From assembly GCF_041146795.1 (NCBI RefSeq), contig NC_135176.1:12582286-12646285 (forward strand): 64,000 nucleotides of DNA, given 5' to 3'. Position 1 is the stretch's first letter. Each line of letters starts with the position of its first letter. Shown piece by piece: positions 1-13,500 of this stretch. Source of the DNA: Maylandia zebra (Eukaryota; Chordata; Actinopteri; Cichliformes; Cichlidae). A program made the translations under genes and the position numbers. The notes below the pieces were generated by a model. That model was given only the letters and a program-made list of their open reading frames with translations. It did not search any database and was not told where the DNA came from.

Positions 1-1402
1 CAGAAATACAACTCAATACTTTGTAACATAACCTTTGTTGGCAATAACAGAGGTCAAACGTTTACTATAGGTCTTTACCAGGTTTGCACACACAGTAGCT
101 GGTATTTTGGCCCATTCCTCCATGCAGATCTTCTCGAGAGCAGTGATGTTTTGGGGCTGTCGCCGAGCAACACGGACTTTCAACTCCCGCCACAGATTTT
201 CTATGGGGTTGAGGTCTGGAGACTGGCTAGGCCACTCCAGGACTTTCAAATGCTTCTTACGGAGCCACTCCTTTGTTGCCCGGGCGGTGTGTTTTGGATC
301 ATTGTCATGTTGGAAGACCCAGCCTCGTTTCATCTTCAAAGTTCTCACTGATGGAAGGAGGTTTTGGCTCAAAATCTCACGATACATGGCCCCATTCATT
401 CTGTCCTTAACACGGATCAGTCGTCCTGTCCCCTTGGCAGAAAAACAGCCCCATAGCATGATGTTTCCACCCCCATGCTTCACAGTAGGTATGGTGTTCT
501 TGGGATGCAACTCAGTATTCTTCTTCCTCCAAACACGATGAGTTGAGTTTATACCAAAAAGTTCTACTTTGGTTTCATCTGACCACATGACATTCTCCAA
601 ATCCTCTGCTGTATCATCCATGTGCTCTCTGGCAAACTTCAGACGGGCCTGGACATGCACTGGCTTCAGCAGCGGAACACGTCTGGCACTGCGGGATTTG
701 ATTCCCTGCCGTTGTAGTGTGTTACTGATGGTGACCTTTGTTACTTTGGTCCCAGCTCTCTGCAGGTCATTCACCAGGTCCCCCCGTGTGGTTCTGGGAT
801 CTTTGCTCACCGTTCTCATGATCATTTTGACCCCACGGGATGAGATCTTGCGTGGAGCCCCAGATCGAGGGAGATTATCAGTGGTCTTGTATGTCTTCCA
901 TTTTCTGATGATTGCTCCCACAGTAGATTTTTTCACACCAAGCTGCTTGCCTATTGTAGATTCACTCTTCCCAGTCTGGTGCAGGTCTACAATACTTTTC
1001 CTGGTGTCCTTCGAAAGCTCTTTGGTCTTGGCCATGGCGGAGTTTGGAGTCTGACTGTTTGAGGCTGTGGACAGGTGTCTTTTATACAGATGATGAGTTC
1101 AAACAGGTGCCATTCATACAGGTAACGAGTGGGGGACAGAAAAGCGTCTTACAGAAGACGTTACAGGTCTGTGAGAGCCAGAGATTTTCCTTGTTTGAGG
1201 TGACCAAATACTTATTTTCCACCCTGATTTACGAATAAATTCTTTACAAATCCTACCATGTGGATTCATGGATTTTTTTTTTTCACATTCTGTCTCTCAC
1301 AGTTGAAGTGTACCTCTGGTGCAAATTACTGACCTCTGTCATCATTTTAAGTGGGGGAACTTGCACAATCGGTGGCTGACTAAATACTTTTTTGCCCCAC
1401 TG
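1..1402 (-). mobile_element. Tc1-like DNA transposon, left end cut by window
   Basis: Seen: the right terminus reads (minus strand) CAGTGGGGCAAAAAAGTATT and is followed by a TA dinucleotide at 1403-1404, the usual Tc1/mariner target. A transposase frame fills 13-1035. About 365 bp of subterminal sequence lies between the transposase start and the right end. The left terminal repeat would lie before base 1, so the element cannot be shown to be complete. It sits in the rb1 intron just upstream of the first visible rb1 exon. Known: Tc1 elements are the most common DNA transposons of teleosts and move by cut-and-paste into TA. Confidence 0.93.
13..1035 (-). CDS. Tc1 family transposase (340 aa, apparently intact)
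   Basis: An uninterrupted 340-residue frame, the full length usual for fish Tc1 transposases. The N-terminal ~110 residues hold the paired-like helix-turn-helix DNA-binding region ([18 protein letters not shown]; second helix near [11 protein letters not shown]). The catalytic DD34E triad is visible: Asp in MWSDETK, Asp in FQHDNDPKH and Glu in NPIENLW. I count exactly 34 residues between the second Asp and the Glu. The glycine-rich box ([14 protein letters not shown]) is also present. No stop or frameshift is apparent. It would bind its own terminal repeats and cut and rejoin DNA at TA. Whether it is expressed cannot be seen from here. Confidence 0.93.
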   Translation of the reverse strand: MAKTKELSKDTRKSIVDLHQTGKSESTIGKQLGVKKSTVGAIIRKWKTYKTTDNLPRSGAPRKISSRGVKMIMRTVSKDPRTTRGDLVNDLQRAGTKVTKVTISNTLQRQGIKSRSARRVPLLKPVHVQARLKFAREHMDDTAEDLENVMWSDETKVELFGINSTHRVWRKKNTELHPKNTIPTVKHGGGNIMLWGCFSAKGTGRLIRVKDRMNGAMYREILSQNLLPSVRTLKMKRGWVFQHDNDPKHTARATKEWLRKKHLKVLEWPSQSPDLNPIENLWRELKVRVARRQPQNITALEKICMEEWAKIPATVCANLVKTYSKRLTSVIANKGYVTKY

Positions 1403-1504
1403 TATAGGCTCCAGGTCCACTGTTCATCTCTCAGTTGGATAGTTTGTGAAACAGATTGATGGATGAAAGTTACTTCGATGCTAATTCCATCTTTTCTTTT
1501 GTAG

Positions 1505-4500
1505 CGTCAAACAATTTATAGATCTGGTGAGGAAGTTGGATGTGAACTTGGATACGATAAGCACCAAGGTGAACTCTGCACTGTCACGGCTGGACAAGAA
1601 GTATGATGTGATGCTGGCTCTTTACCAGAGGTTTGAGAAGTAAGTGATCATACAAATAGATTGCATTGGATTAATGTAAAAATATTTGTAGTTTAAGTGT
1701 AAATGGGAAAAAAAAAATGCAAATTTGTTCTGTTTCAGAACTTGCAAGAAAATTTTCAATCTGACGTCTGATGGGAAGTAAGTTGCAAACTTCTAAATGT
1801 GGGAAATATGTTGGTGACATTGATTATGTTATGATATTTATTGTCTTGTGTGTTAGAGGTTTTGCACTTGTTATGAAAGGTTGATGCTGCTGCGTGATTA
1901 ATTATTTGGTGTATCATTTTCAAGGGAGAGGGAAACCGTGCGGACTTGCTGGACGATGTTTCTGTTGGCCAAAGGTCGGTTAAGCTTATGAATACATTAA
2001 CAACAACAAGAACAAGTAGAATCAAGCTGTTAACACACGTTATGGAATTGTTTTCATGCCTCTCTGTCATCTTCTTTTCACCCTTCCTTCCTCCTTCGTG
2101 TTCAGCTGCAGATAATAGTTGAATTGGAAAATCATGGTTTAAGTTTTGTTGTTTTAAGAAGGCATCGGAATTGTTGTGACGATGCGTCTCATGTGTTGCA
2201 TCTGTGCTGCGTGCAGGAAGGGCCTTACAGATGGAGGATGACCTGGTCATATCATTTCAGCTGCTTCTTTGTACGCTGGAGTTAATCATCAAGCGCTGCT
2301 CTCCAGACCTTCTGCAGCCTCTTTACAGTAAGCTTCAGTAGCATTTAATTTACACGTTCTTTGCTTTTAATGTTTTTATGACTTCAGATTGTACAATAAG
2401 TAAATGTAAAGTCAAATAATTACCATTTTTTTGTCATGAAAGTTTGGTTTAAAGCTCCTTGAGGTTTTATTTATTTATTCTCAGAATCAGCCATCAGCAA
2501 AATTCAGAGCCCTCCAACACGAACATCTCGTCGCAACCAGAGCAAAACTAAATCCCGAGTTGTGGAGCCAGAGGTTGATGTACAGCTTCTCGAAACCTTA
2601 TGCAAAGAGAATGAATGCAGTGCAGAAGAGGTGTGAAGACTTTAAAAAAAAATCTCATAGTCTTACTGGACAAACACAACTCAAAATGTATTTATGTGAA
2701 TTTATTTGCAGGTGAAGAATGTATACCAAACCAGTTTCATGGCTTTCTTAGAGTCGATGGATCTTTCAAGAAGCCCAGATTTTCCTCAGGTAGGACGTCA
2801 TTGTCAGAACACCTGCTCCACTGTTTGGTTTTATTCTCACTAACTGCATTTGGAGTTTCCATTCATTATCTCTTCCTGCCCGCTTCTGCCGCTGTAGAGC
2901 GTTTGAACGTCTGGCAGGTGTTGGTTGCGCTATTTGCTACCTATATGTGTTTGTTTTCACGTATATCGTGTTGGGTAAATGTGCACTCAAGCAGGAGGTC
3001 CTTTGTAGTGTGTCACTATAATGCAGAGACAGGATGCTACTGTTTGCTGACAGTGGTACACTCCTCTAAACGACTATAGTGAACACGGTGACGGGCAGAT
3101 GGTGTGCATTTTTGCTTAGGTGTCTTAAATAAATAATGTACAAATGTCACCATGATAGGCTGTCATCAAAAGGCCTGGGTTACTCGGGGAAAAAACAAAG
3201 ATTTCGATGAGTTTTTGGCGCTGGTTATTGCTTTGCCTGTTGTCTGGTTCAGGTGTAGAATAAGCAAAGCTTTGCCTTCTTCCAATCAGCTGTAATCTGA
3301 ATCGGAAACCTTTGAGAGCTGTGTCTGTTGGCTTCTGCCTCACCGCGCGTTACTTTTTGCTGTGACTTTCAACCCAGGTGAATGATGTCGACCAACAATA
3401 TGAAGAACACTACCTCAAGAGCAGAGACATTGACGGACGAATGTTTTTCAATGGAGACGAGACTGTTCTTGCACCTAAAGTCAAGATGTAATCCCTTTTT
3501 TCTTCAGCGTACAGTGTTTAGATGTTGAGTTCTTAAAATAACTTAAAGAAGATGTTCAATAATCTTTTCCTGCATTCAGATCACAAGTGGAGAGAACACC
3601 AAAGAAGAACCTGTCAGATGAAGATGGAGTACTCGTCCCTCCTCAGACACCCATCAGGTGGGCACTTAGCAGTTCCTCACTGACTGTATCTATCATTCTT
3701 TGTCTAGCGGGAAAGGACAGAGGTCTCATGTTTGCTTCTGCAGTATTGTGGGGGGGGGGGGGTTTAAGCACTGTTTAGATACTCACCTCTCAATATGTAC
3801 ATTTGTGCATTTCTGTGATGATTGTTTATTTCCCTTTAAGTTGCCAGCAATTTAAATGACATCTCTAAGATGCAGATTATAACCTTACTTGATTGAAAAG
3901 GACCTTATAGTCCTTGTCTGATTTTTTTCTTTTTCTTTTTCTTTTCTAATCTCCCATCAGAGCTGCCATGACCTCCATTCAACTGCTGAGGGGTGATCTC
4001 ACTTCCAGTGGGGACCAGCCATCTGCTAATTTGGTTACATATTTCAAAGTGGGTCTTTAGAAATTTGCCTCTAATTAAAAGATAAAACTGCAGATTTTCA
4101 AACATACCTTTCTCTCTCCCTCTCGCTATCCCTTCATCAGCACTGCACAGTGGATCCGACGCAGGATGTGCAGAAGCGCTTGGAGACGCTTGGACAGGTG
4201 TTCAGTCAAAGATTCGGTCAGGCGGTCGGCCCACGCTGCGTAGTGTACGGCAGGCAGGTATGGAGACGAAAAGGAGGAACAATGGCAACATGTTGTCCCT
4301 CATATTCTTTTGTTTTTATCTGAATTGAGTTGCTTTTCTCTTTCAGAGATTCACCCTCGGTGTCAGACTGTATTACAGAGTAATGGAGGAAATGCTGAAA
4401 TCGGTACAGTTTTTTTTTTTTCCCTTCTTTTTTTTAAACTGGTGGGTTAAGAGAATTTTACTGTTTTGTTTTGGATGTTTACCTTTAATTTCAAATCTAT

Positions 4501-7500
4501 CTGATAAGATTTATAGACATCAGTCACCAAATTATTATACAAGAGTTTTCTTTTTTCTTTCTTTTATCCTATTTAAACTTTTATCAATTAAAAGATAAAT
4601 CCCACTCTAGGAAGAAAATATTTTTGGTAAATCTTAACGTTGAGGTCTTATTTTTTTTGGGTGTTTTTTTGTTTTTGTTTTTTTTCCGTAGGAAGAGAAG
4701 CGCCTGTCTGTGCAAAATTTCAGGTATGTTTTTTTTTCTCCACTTTTATCAGAATAGTGGGAATTATGACTCTAATCCATGTTGGTGCATTGGAATTGCA
4801 TGCATGCTTTCTATTGTTTTGACACACACTTTCTTCCATGGAGCTGAGTCATTTGATTTCCTTTCCAGTAAACTCCTGAATGACTCCACATTCCACACAT
4901 CGCTTTTGGCTTGTGCTTTGGAGGTAGTCATGGCAACATATGGAGGCATGTCCTATAACTTTCTTATAAATGAATAATAATATAGCTCTTTATGAAGTAT
5001 TCTGTATTTTTGGTCATCTGTTATCAGTAATTAAAGTTTTACACATCTTTTACGTGTGACCAATTCTAATGTTGTTCTTTGCTCCACATGATTAGAGAGC
5101 AGTTTCAAAAATGGAGGGTACAGCCATGGAGGAGCCGACTCAGCCGAAACAGATGTGTGTTTCCCCTGGATACTAAATGTGTTCAACCTGACCGCCTTTG
5201 ATTTCTATAAAGTTATCGAGAGCTTTATCAAGGCCGACCCCACGCTAAGCAAAGAGATCGTCAAACATCTGGAGACCTGCGAGAACCTCATCATGGAGAG
5301 ACTTGCATGGAGGACGGTCAGTTTGATCTTTCATTGCTATTAGACTAGGATGCCAATAATATCACAGCATTTCACAGAGATTGATGTATACATGACATAG
5401 AGACGCTTTGGATATCAATCATTTAGGATTTATTGGCCCAAAAGAAGCAGATTGTTGTCACTGTTTAAGAGTCACTTAAATAATAATAATAATAATAATA
5501 ACAACAATAAGAATAATAAAAGGAGATTCTACATAAATCCTGCTTTCACTACTGATCTCATTCCATGTCAGCATTTCCCAAACATACGAAGCTGCTTTGC
5601 CAAAAATAAAATGATTTCACAGTGCTTCTTTACTCTGACTGCTCCACACGTGGGGCACACACACACGGAAACTGAAAACAACAACAGATTACACTTTTAA
5701 CATACACAAAGGTGGTTATGGTTTCACTATAACGGAAAAAAAAATATAGGTAACGGGATACTTTTTGCAAATTGACAAAAGTACAGTAAAGCAATCTAAT
5801 GCTTTTGTTAATAAAGAGGTCTTACAGTACTTGTGTCACCGGCTACCACTGCCTCCACTACTGGGCACCTCCCTGTGCACCGGGCTGCTGGAGAAATAGT
5901 AGATGAGTGGGTTGAGGCAGCAGTTGAAACTGGCTAAGGAAAGGACCACAGGATGCATAGCCTTGGTCGCCTTGGCCAGGCCACAATGTGGCAACAGCTT
6001 CATGTGTGTGAGAGTATATCCCAGCAGGTTGATGTGATAGGGGAGAAAGCACAGGAGAAACACACCCAGCACTGAGTAAATAACCCTTAGAGTGTGCAGA
6101 TGGCCGTGGCGGTTGCTGCGGCAGCGGTGTCTCATCTTGCTAAGGACACTCAGCACCCGGCAGTAGCTGTAGAGGAGTACAAGAGTGGGCAGCAGAAATG
6201 ACCCCAGGGCTATGCCCAGGAATAACAGGATAAGGGTGCGATGGTGTCGTGAGGACGGATCCAGCAGACAGGCCTTGTTCTGGTGAGAAGCCGCTAACCG
6301 CAGCGCAGGCAGACACACACTGAGCCCCAGAACCAGGCACCAGATCCCTCCGCTCACCACCCGTGCGGCACGCAACCTGCGCAGTGTCGATGCCAGGGGG
6401 TGCACTACAGCAAAGTAACGGTCCACAGCAATGCACACCAGGAAGAAGATGCCCCCATACAGGCTGATGTATTTGAGAGTGAATGTGATCTGGCAGTAAG
6501 CTGGCCCAAGAGTCCAACTGGGGCTGTCCTCTGTCTTGGAGGACAAGGCTTGAGCCTTTTGGTGGTAGTAGTAGATTCTCAAAGGTAGAGAGATGACAAA
6601 AAACAAGTCAGTCGTCGATAGACTGGCCATGTAAATGGCTGTGCTGTTCATGGTACAGGGAGACAGACACAGTCTGCGCAGAACCAGGCTGTTGGTGGCC
6701 ACCCCCAGCAGGAAGATGACACTGTAGGATACTTTGTAGAAGGTGAAGCGGTAGCTTATATCGACAGTACAGTTAGACAAAAGTGAGACCGGCTTGGCTG
6801 TCAAATCAGTCATATTCCACTGCTCCATGTCTCAAAATGATTTGACCACTTCCAGCACGTCAAATTGTTATGGTCTTATATCTGGAGGAGGGTTTGATCG
6901 GTTGAAGAGGGCATATGTGACGAAAGATCTGCTGGAGCAGTTAAACGTGTAGTAAGTTAAAACTTAATCAAACAAAACAATTTTTTTTTTAAATTGAAAT
7001 GCAAATTTGCTGAGATGACACGAATACACATCCGTATATATTCCGCTGTATGTTATATAGAAAACAAATTGATTTTGCCAATAAATTTTTACCAGCAGCT
7101 TCCTGCTTGTAAAGAAACAAAGCAAACATTTGGTGTCATTACATGCATAAAGCCAACCGAAAAAGCACTTAACTGATGTATTTCATTACATTGACAGATT
7201 AAATACACATTTACCAGAGCCCATAAAATCAATCTTTTTTTTTTTTTAATTGAGATTTTATAATTGAACTAAGTTTGCACTGCATAGGCAATCAGGAGAG
7301 CATTTTTCCGGTTGTAAAGGCAGAGTCTGATTATAGCTTTTTACAATTGTTTGTTGTGTGTGATCATGATTAAAGTTTATCTTTTTTTTCTTGCCAGCTC
7401 ATCTATAATGTAGGTCATTAAAGAACCGATTCAGTCACAAAATGAGCATCAATAGAAGAATAAAAAATATATATATTTCTAATATCTAAAAACTAACTTT

Positions 7501-10500
7501 AATTCAAATTTGGAAATAACTTTTCAAAATTAAAATAGGTGACAAATTCTCTTTCTCATAGCGTTATTATTAAGACAGATGTTTTTAATTCGATGACCTG
7601 TCAGATTTAAAATAGAGGACCCCATCTTTAAATCTGTATGGATATTACAAATTTTTCTGCAAAAGTTTGAGCAATTAATATGCTTAATTTAGAGAAAAAG
7701 ATTATACTTAATTTTACAGTTGCCACAACCAAAGAGAATATTTAAAGGTAGAATTTAGTCACTCACCAGTAGCAGGATGGGAGCATTGTCAGTGTGATTA
7801 AAGGTATTTTTCCAGTCAGCTGGTGTTTAACTGTGGCTAGCTTGTCAGGATGCTGCAGTTGGGAATCTGCCGCTGACTGAAGCAGTTCACACCTAGACAC
7901 CAACAGATCAGGGTCTCTCTCTCTCTCTCGCCCTCTCTCTCGCCCTGTTCCTCTAATTTATAGCTGACTGATTACTTTTAATGACGTTTTTTAGAGGGAT
8001 ACAAGAGTTCTAATCTCTAGTTTAGCCTACAGGTTGTCAGATGTCAATTTAAATTTTTTTTCATTGACCTGAAAATTGTCAGATTAACTTTCGGGTTTTT
8101 TGTAGGCGTTCTGGTAGGATTGCATTTATATAGCGCTTTTCTAGACACTCAAAGCGTTTTACAACACCTTGTTTACAACACCTTGTTATGAACTTATGTG
8201 AGTGACTAGAGTTAATCATAAACTGTAGCTCATAAAGTAAAAGCAATAATTCACTGAAACAAGGGGCTGTAAGCAGTAATGCCACTTGCGTGTCAGTCCA
8301 TGAACACATAAAAATTAAAAATCCCTGTGAGTGCATACAAAGTTTTATTATTTGTATTTGTAATATGTTCTTGTGCTGTAATGTGCAGAACTTTTCTTAT
8401 GGTTTGTATAAAATTTGTTTATCTTTTTGGGAAGTTGATCAGCATACAATGATCTGACCAAATACTGCTCTACAAAAACCCCCTCTAGACTGTTTTATTA
8501 CCCTTTCCCTCAAGAGGCAAGTTGTTTCTTGCCTGCTTTAGTTTTACAGCCCTTTCTCATCATTACTGGTGAGGTGATGAGTCTAACCATGTCAGTACAG
8601 ACCCTGAGGCTGTCGGCAGGTATGTGCAGTGTTCAGTCTTGCATCACACAGCTTGTCACAAGCATGGAAGAAATATACACATCGTTGCTATGAAACTTAT
8701 GTTTTCACACAGTGTGAGCCTGGATCCGGTCTAAATTAGTTTTTCAGGATTTCCAACAAATTTTAGGAACTTGGAAAATCTATATTGTGTGTAGGTTGAG
8801 TTTTTTACGGTTCCAGTGTTGTTGTATATGCAGAAATGATGACATTTTGACCCACTTTTCTTTTTCTAAAGACCATCAGTTTTGTTGGAACACTTTTCAT
8901 TTATTACCAACACATGTAATGAAACAATTTAAAACTTTATAAATGTATTGTGCACTGAGGGGTCAACCACACACATATGACTAACCAGTCTAGATGACTT
9001 ATTTAGCTGGGAACAGTGAAAGCCACATGGGGAAAAAAATTCTTCCAAGATAGGGCCAAGTATTTCACAACCTACCGCTTGATCAAACAAGTATTGAATT
9101 CAATACACAACACTTCAAAATGTTACAAAAATATTTAATTCACTTTCAGAATGGGAATCAAAGCTTTTATAGAACATGATTCTCTAAAAACTTCTTAAAA
9201 ACCTCAATACACATAAAACAAATACTTGAAAACCGTACAGGGCAGTAGATGTAAAGAGTTGTAATACTGGTTCAGCACTGTCAAATTAGGGTTTTTCTTA
9301 AAGGTGAGTCTTCTCTGTAAAAGAAGTTCTTTCTTTGTGTTAGTACCTATTGTTGACTGAATCATTATCTTCCGGTCTAAAGTCTCTGTTGTGTCCGATA
9401 GGTGAGCCGGACTCCCTAGTAACCATTTTGTTTATGTTGTTTTTCTAAGGCACTCTGCTTTCACCCATGTCCTCTGATTTGAATCAAGTTTTGTCAGCCA
9501 TACTCGCTTAAGTCAAATTTGTAGCTCACATTACCAGGCTGTCTTTAGACCGTGGACTCATTGTCAAATATTTTGGGTCTCAGACTTTTCAGCGTCAAAC
9601 TCTTGGGCGTTGAACTTGGGCTGCTTTGCAAGCTGTCCATCTGTAGTCTTTCGAATAGCCTGGCACCATTTTGCCATGCTGAAGACTTTCGTTTAATGGA
9701 GCTTTGAATGGCCTCTGAAGTGAAGTAGTAGACAACTGGATCAAAGCAGCAGTTGGTCACCGCTATGCACAGAGCGATGGGGTAGATGGTTCTTACAACA
9801 TGTTCTGCAAAGCATCCCTTTAGGATTTTGGAGCGGACCAAGGTGTAGAAGATGAGATTCACATTGTAGGGAATGAAACAGAAGCAGAAGATGAGCAAAT
9901 GCACAAAGACCATCCTCAGGATTTTTGCTTTGTTGAGGTTTCCTCCGCGGCTGATGGTTTTGGGGTTCCTCAGTATCCTTAGCACCATGACAGAGCAGAA
10001 CACATTCAACATCAGTGGGATAAGGAAGCCTGCAGTCTCAATAAACATCACCACCCACGAAAGCTCAGCCTTCCATTGTTTTTTTGAGTAGTTTTCAAAG
10101 CAAAACTGTGGCGTTGAGTTTACCGAACCCGAGTTAGTATTGTTCGGTGAAGTGGTGTCCAAAAAGACCCCAGTGGTTATACCTCCAGAGAGAATGATCA
10201 CCCAAACTGTAAGGCAGGCCAGCTTGGCATTTTTCCTCGTACGAATTGTTTGGGACCGAAATGGATACACAATTGCTAGGAAACGATCGACACTGATGCA
10301 GGTGAGGAAGAGGATGCTGCCGTACATGTTGGTGTAGAATAGGGCCACGGAGATCTTACAGAGCGCACTTCCAAAGAGCCAGTCACGTTTGATGAAGTAC
10401 ACAATCCGAAAAGGCAGGCTGAGGACAAAGAGAGAGTCCGAAACCACGAGGTTCATCATATACGTCGTGGTCTCATTCCGTATCTTCAGCGTACAGCCAA

Positions 10501-13500
10501 AAATGTACACAGCCACCGCGTTGAAGGTAAGTCCGACTACAAACACCATGGAGAAAACCGAGGCGTAGAGATTATACTTGAAGTTGTCACTCTTGTTGCA
10601 GTCCGTGCTGTTATCCATCTTTAAACCAGAGTGTACACTTACAGTGGAAAGAGTGAAAAGGTTCTCCTTACTCACAGTTGGTGTTCGTTATGCCATGAAA
10701 AAAAGAAGGTATACAGCAGCTCCTTGATATACCATCCAAAGTCCTTTCCATCTACTTGTCCTGCTGTGGCAGCTGTCCTGTATGTGCAGCGATGGTCATT
10801 TAAGTGGAGCTTTCATTGTTTTCAGTCGTCCTCACAAAACAAATGTATTAAAAGAGAAGAGTCGTGCTTTTTTTCCCCCTTTAGCTCTGTGAACACTTTA
10901 GTGGGTCTCCACTTGTCTCGTTCTTCTCTGTGTTGTTGAAGTCCCAAAGGCACGTGCTGATCGTCACTCTGCTCCTGCTGGATTGTAAATCAGAAACCTC
11001 ACAGCAGCCTGGATGGCAGAGCCTCTGACACAGGGAACAGAGCAGGCTGTCGAACCACTGGGAGGAGCCACCGCTGGGGCCAAAGTCCTCCCATTCAAAT
11101 GTCTTTCATTTGCTTTTGCAAATAAAAAGCATTTGAATAATGGAACAATAAAATGTGTTCTGTAATTTTCACATTTCAGTAAGATAAGTTTTAGTAAGTT
11201 TTTTGTTGTGTGTGTTAGATTGTCCTTGCTGCCTGCCATAGGGGTCTTTTCATCATCTTCCCGAAACATCAAAGCATTTATCAGGAGATTTTCTTATTTG
11301 TTTAATAGCACAGTGCATGTTTTTGTCTTTCAGTGCTCTTACTAGTGTCATTTGGAGTATTTTAAATTAAAAAAAAAAAAAAATAAGAGCATGACTCATC
11401 TGTAGTTGAATGTATTATGTAGTGTTGTAATATGTTACGACCTGATAATCAGCTGTGAGGATAGATAACCACTGATAGATGTCAGCGAATGTTCTTATCC
11501 AAATGTACTTTTGAAATGTTGGTGGCGTAAGCGGGGTGTGGCAGGCATGATGCATGAATGTACCATAAGCCATACTTACAAGTCCATACTCGCAGTTACT
11601 GTGGGAGCTGCTGAGTTGTAAACCACTCCTCACTTCCCTGTATGAGCTCATATCAGTTTGCTTTTTTACTGGTGTGACGGTTGCGTGCTGAGATTCACGT
11701 GCAACCTTCACTTTCACTGTCTTTTCATCTTGATTTAGAATTGTGCATGTTAACATAGATTTAGCTTTTTTTTTTTTTTTCTTCTTTGGTATTTAGAGAA
11801 AATGTATTTTTAATTTGAAGTTATTATTTGTTTAACAAGCTTAACGAGTCAGTCAAATGCATTCAGAGTCAGACAGGATACTGTAGGGTGTGTGCTTGGG
11901 TCAACATAAAATGAGGAACAGATTTATAATACATGTATAGATTTGACTTATCAGTTGGCTGTTTTGCAAGGGACATTTCACATGTAAAATACCTCTAACA
12001 TCATTTCTGCACATGTCTTCTACTTAATATACCAGGAAAAAACCCAAAAAGGAACTAATTGCCTGATCAAGACATGATCTCCAACCTAACAGGATTATTA
12101 TATTACATTATTATGTGATTGCCAAATGAAATAATTTCTTTTTGCACCTTTTTAAAATTCCTGCTTGAATGAAAGGAAAATGAAAGTTGTGATGGACAGG
12201 ATATAAATGGAAATGGTTAAATATAAAGTAAATGTTTGTGTCTCTGCAGGGCTCCCCACTATTTGAGCTTCTGAAACAGGAACATGAGAGCGGAGGAGCA
12301 GAGCAGGTGGAGACCCCAGCTAATTTCAGTCAACCGCTGCAGCACAACCACACCGCAGCCGACCTGTAAGTCATCCCGCGGCTTTCGATCAGTTTGTCTT
12401 TTGATTTTGAAAGAACACCAAACCCTTTTTACAAGAGTTGTGAAACTACTGACTAATCAAAACAGCACAGCCTTGATGAATACGTCATAGATGAGCAGAT
12501 AAGCATCAATAATATTTTGTTAAATTCCACAGCCCCCCCCCTCTTTCTTTGATTTTTTTTTTTAGCTTTGAGGAAGAGCTTTCTTTTGTTTTACCCGTCC
12601 ATTTAAGGTTCGTGGTTAGGGGAAAGTTTCATGTTTATTGACATATGAAACTGGTTCCTGTGCTCTTCCCGCACAGATATTTGTCCCCCATGCGCCCAGG
12701 CCTGCGTGTATTACCTCCTGAGTCCAGCTGTCAAACTTCCTCTCAGCCTGCCTCACAGCCAACCAGCCAACCTCCACGACCCCTGAAGTCCAACTCTCTC
12801 AGCCTCTTCTATAAAAAATGTAAGTCACTGGTAGAGTTTGCACTAGTCAAAAATAATTGATGGTGGTGGTCCTGCCTAGCAATAAAGTAATCTTTTAAAG
12901 TAGTAATGTTGTGATGGATGGAGTAAATAATGGGAAAAATAACAAGTTAATAGGAGAAAATATTAATGCAATTGTTTAAAATAACATTGTTTGATATTTT
13001 CTTTAAAGTATTGCAGATACAGTCAGGTGTCCCCACATTTTCATTAAGCAATTTTTTTTATTCTTATATTATTATTGTTACATTTTTATTAAGATAAGAG
13101 GTTCCATTCATTATTCTATCACACTAGACGCTCTAATCCTCTGGTTTTGTTTCTCTGTAGTGTACCGTTTGGCCTATACAAGGCTGAAGATGCTCTGCTC
13201 CTACCTGCTGTCCTCCCACCCTGAGTTTGAGCCCATAATATGGACTCTGTTCCAGCACACTCTGCAGCATGAGTACGAGCTGATGAGAGACCGTCACCTC
13301 GATCAGGTAAGCTGGAAATATGTCGCTCTCACTATTTGTTTCTGTCCCTCGTCTCCTGTTATTGCCCTCCTCCACTTTTCTTATTTATTTTTCTCTGCTA
13401 AATACGTTGTATGTTCCTGTAGTTGATGATGTCTGCCATGTATGCCATATGTAAAGTGAAGAGCGTTGATCTGCGCTTCAAGACCATTGTCACAGCATAC

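Noticed and set aside
1756-2250. 164-codon minus-strand frame
   Set aside because: It lies across rb1 exons 6 and 7 and their introns on the opposite strand and has no recognisable domain.
2615-3079. 154-codon plus-strand frame
   Set aside because: It runs through an rb1 exon in the wrong frame and into an intron.
10964-11756. Two frames of about 100 codons on the minus strand upstream of lpar6
   Set aside because: No domain, no splice logic and low-complexity composition; chance frames in intron DNA.
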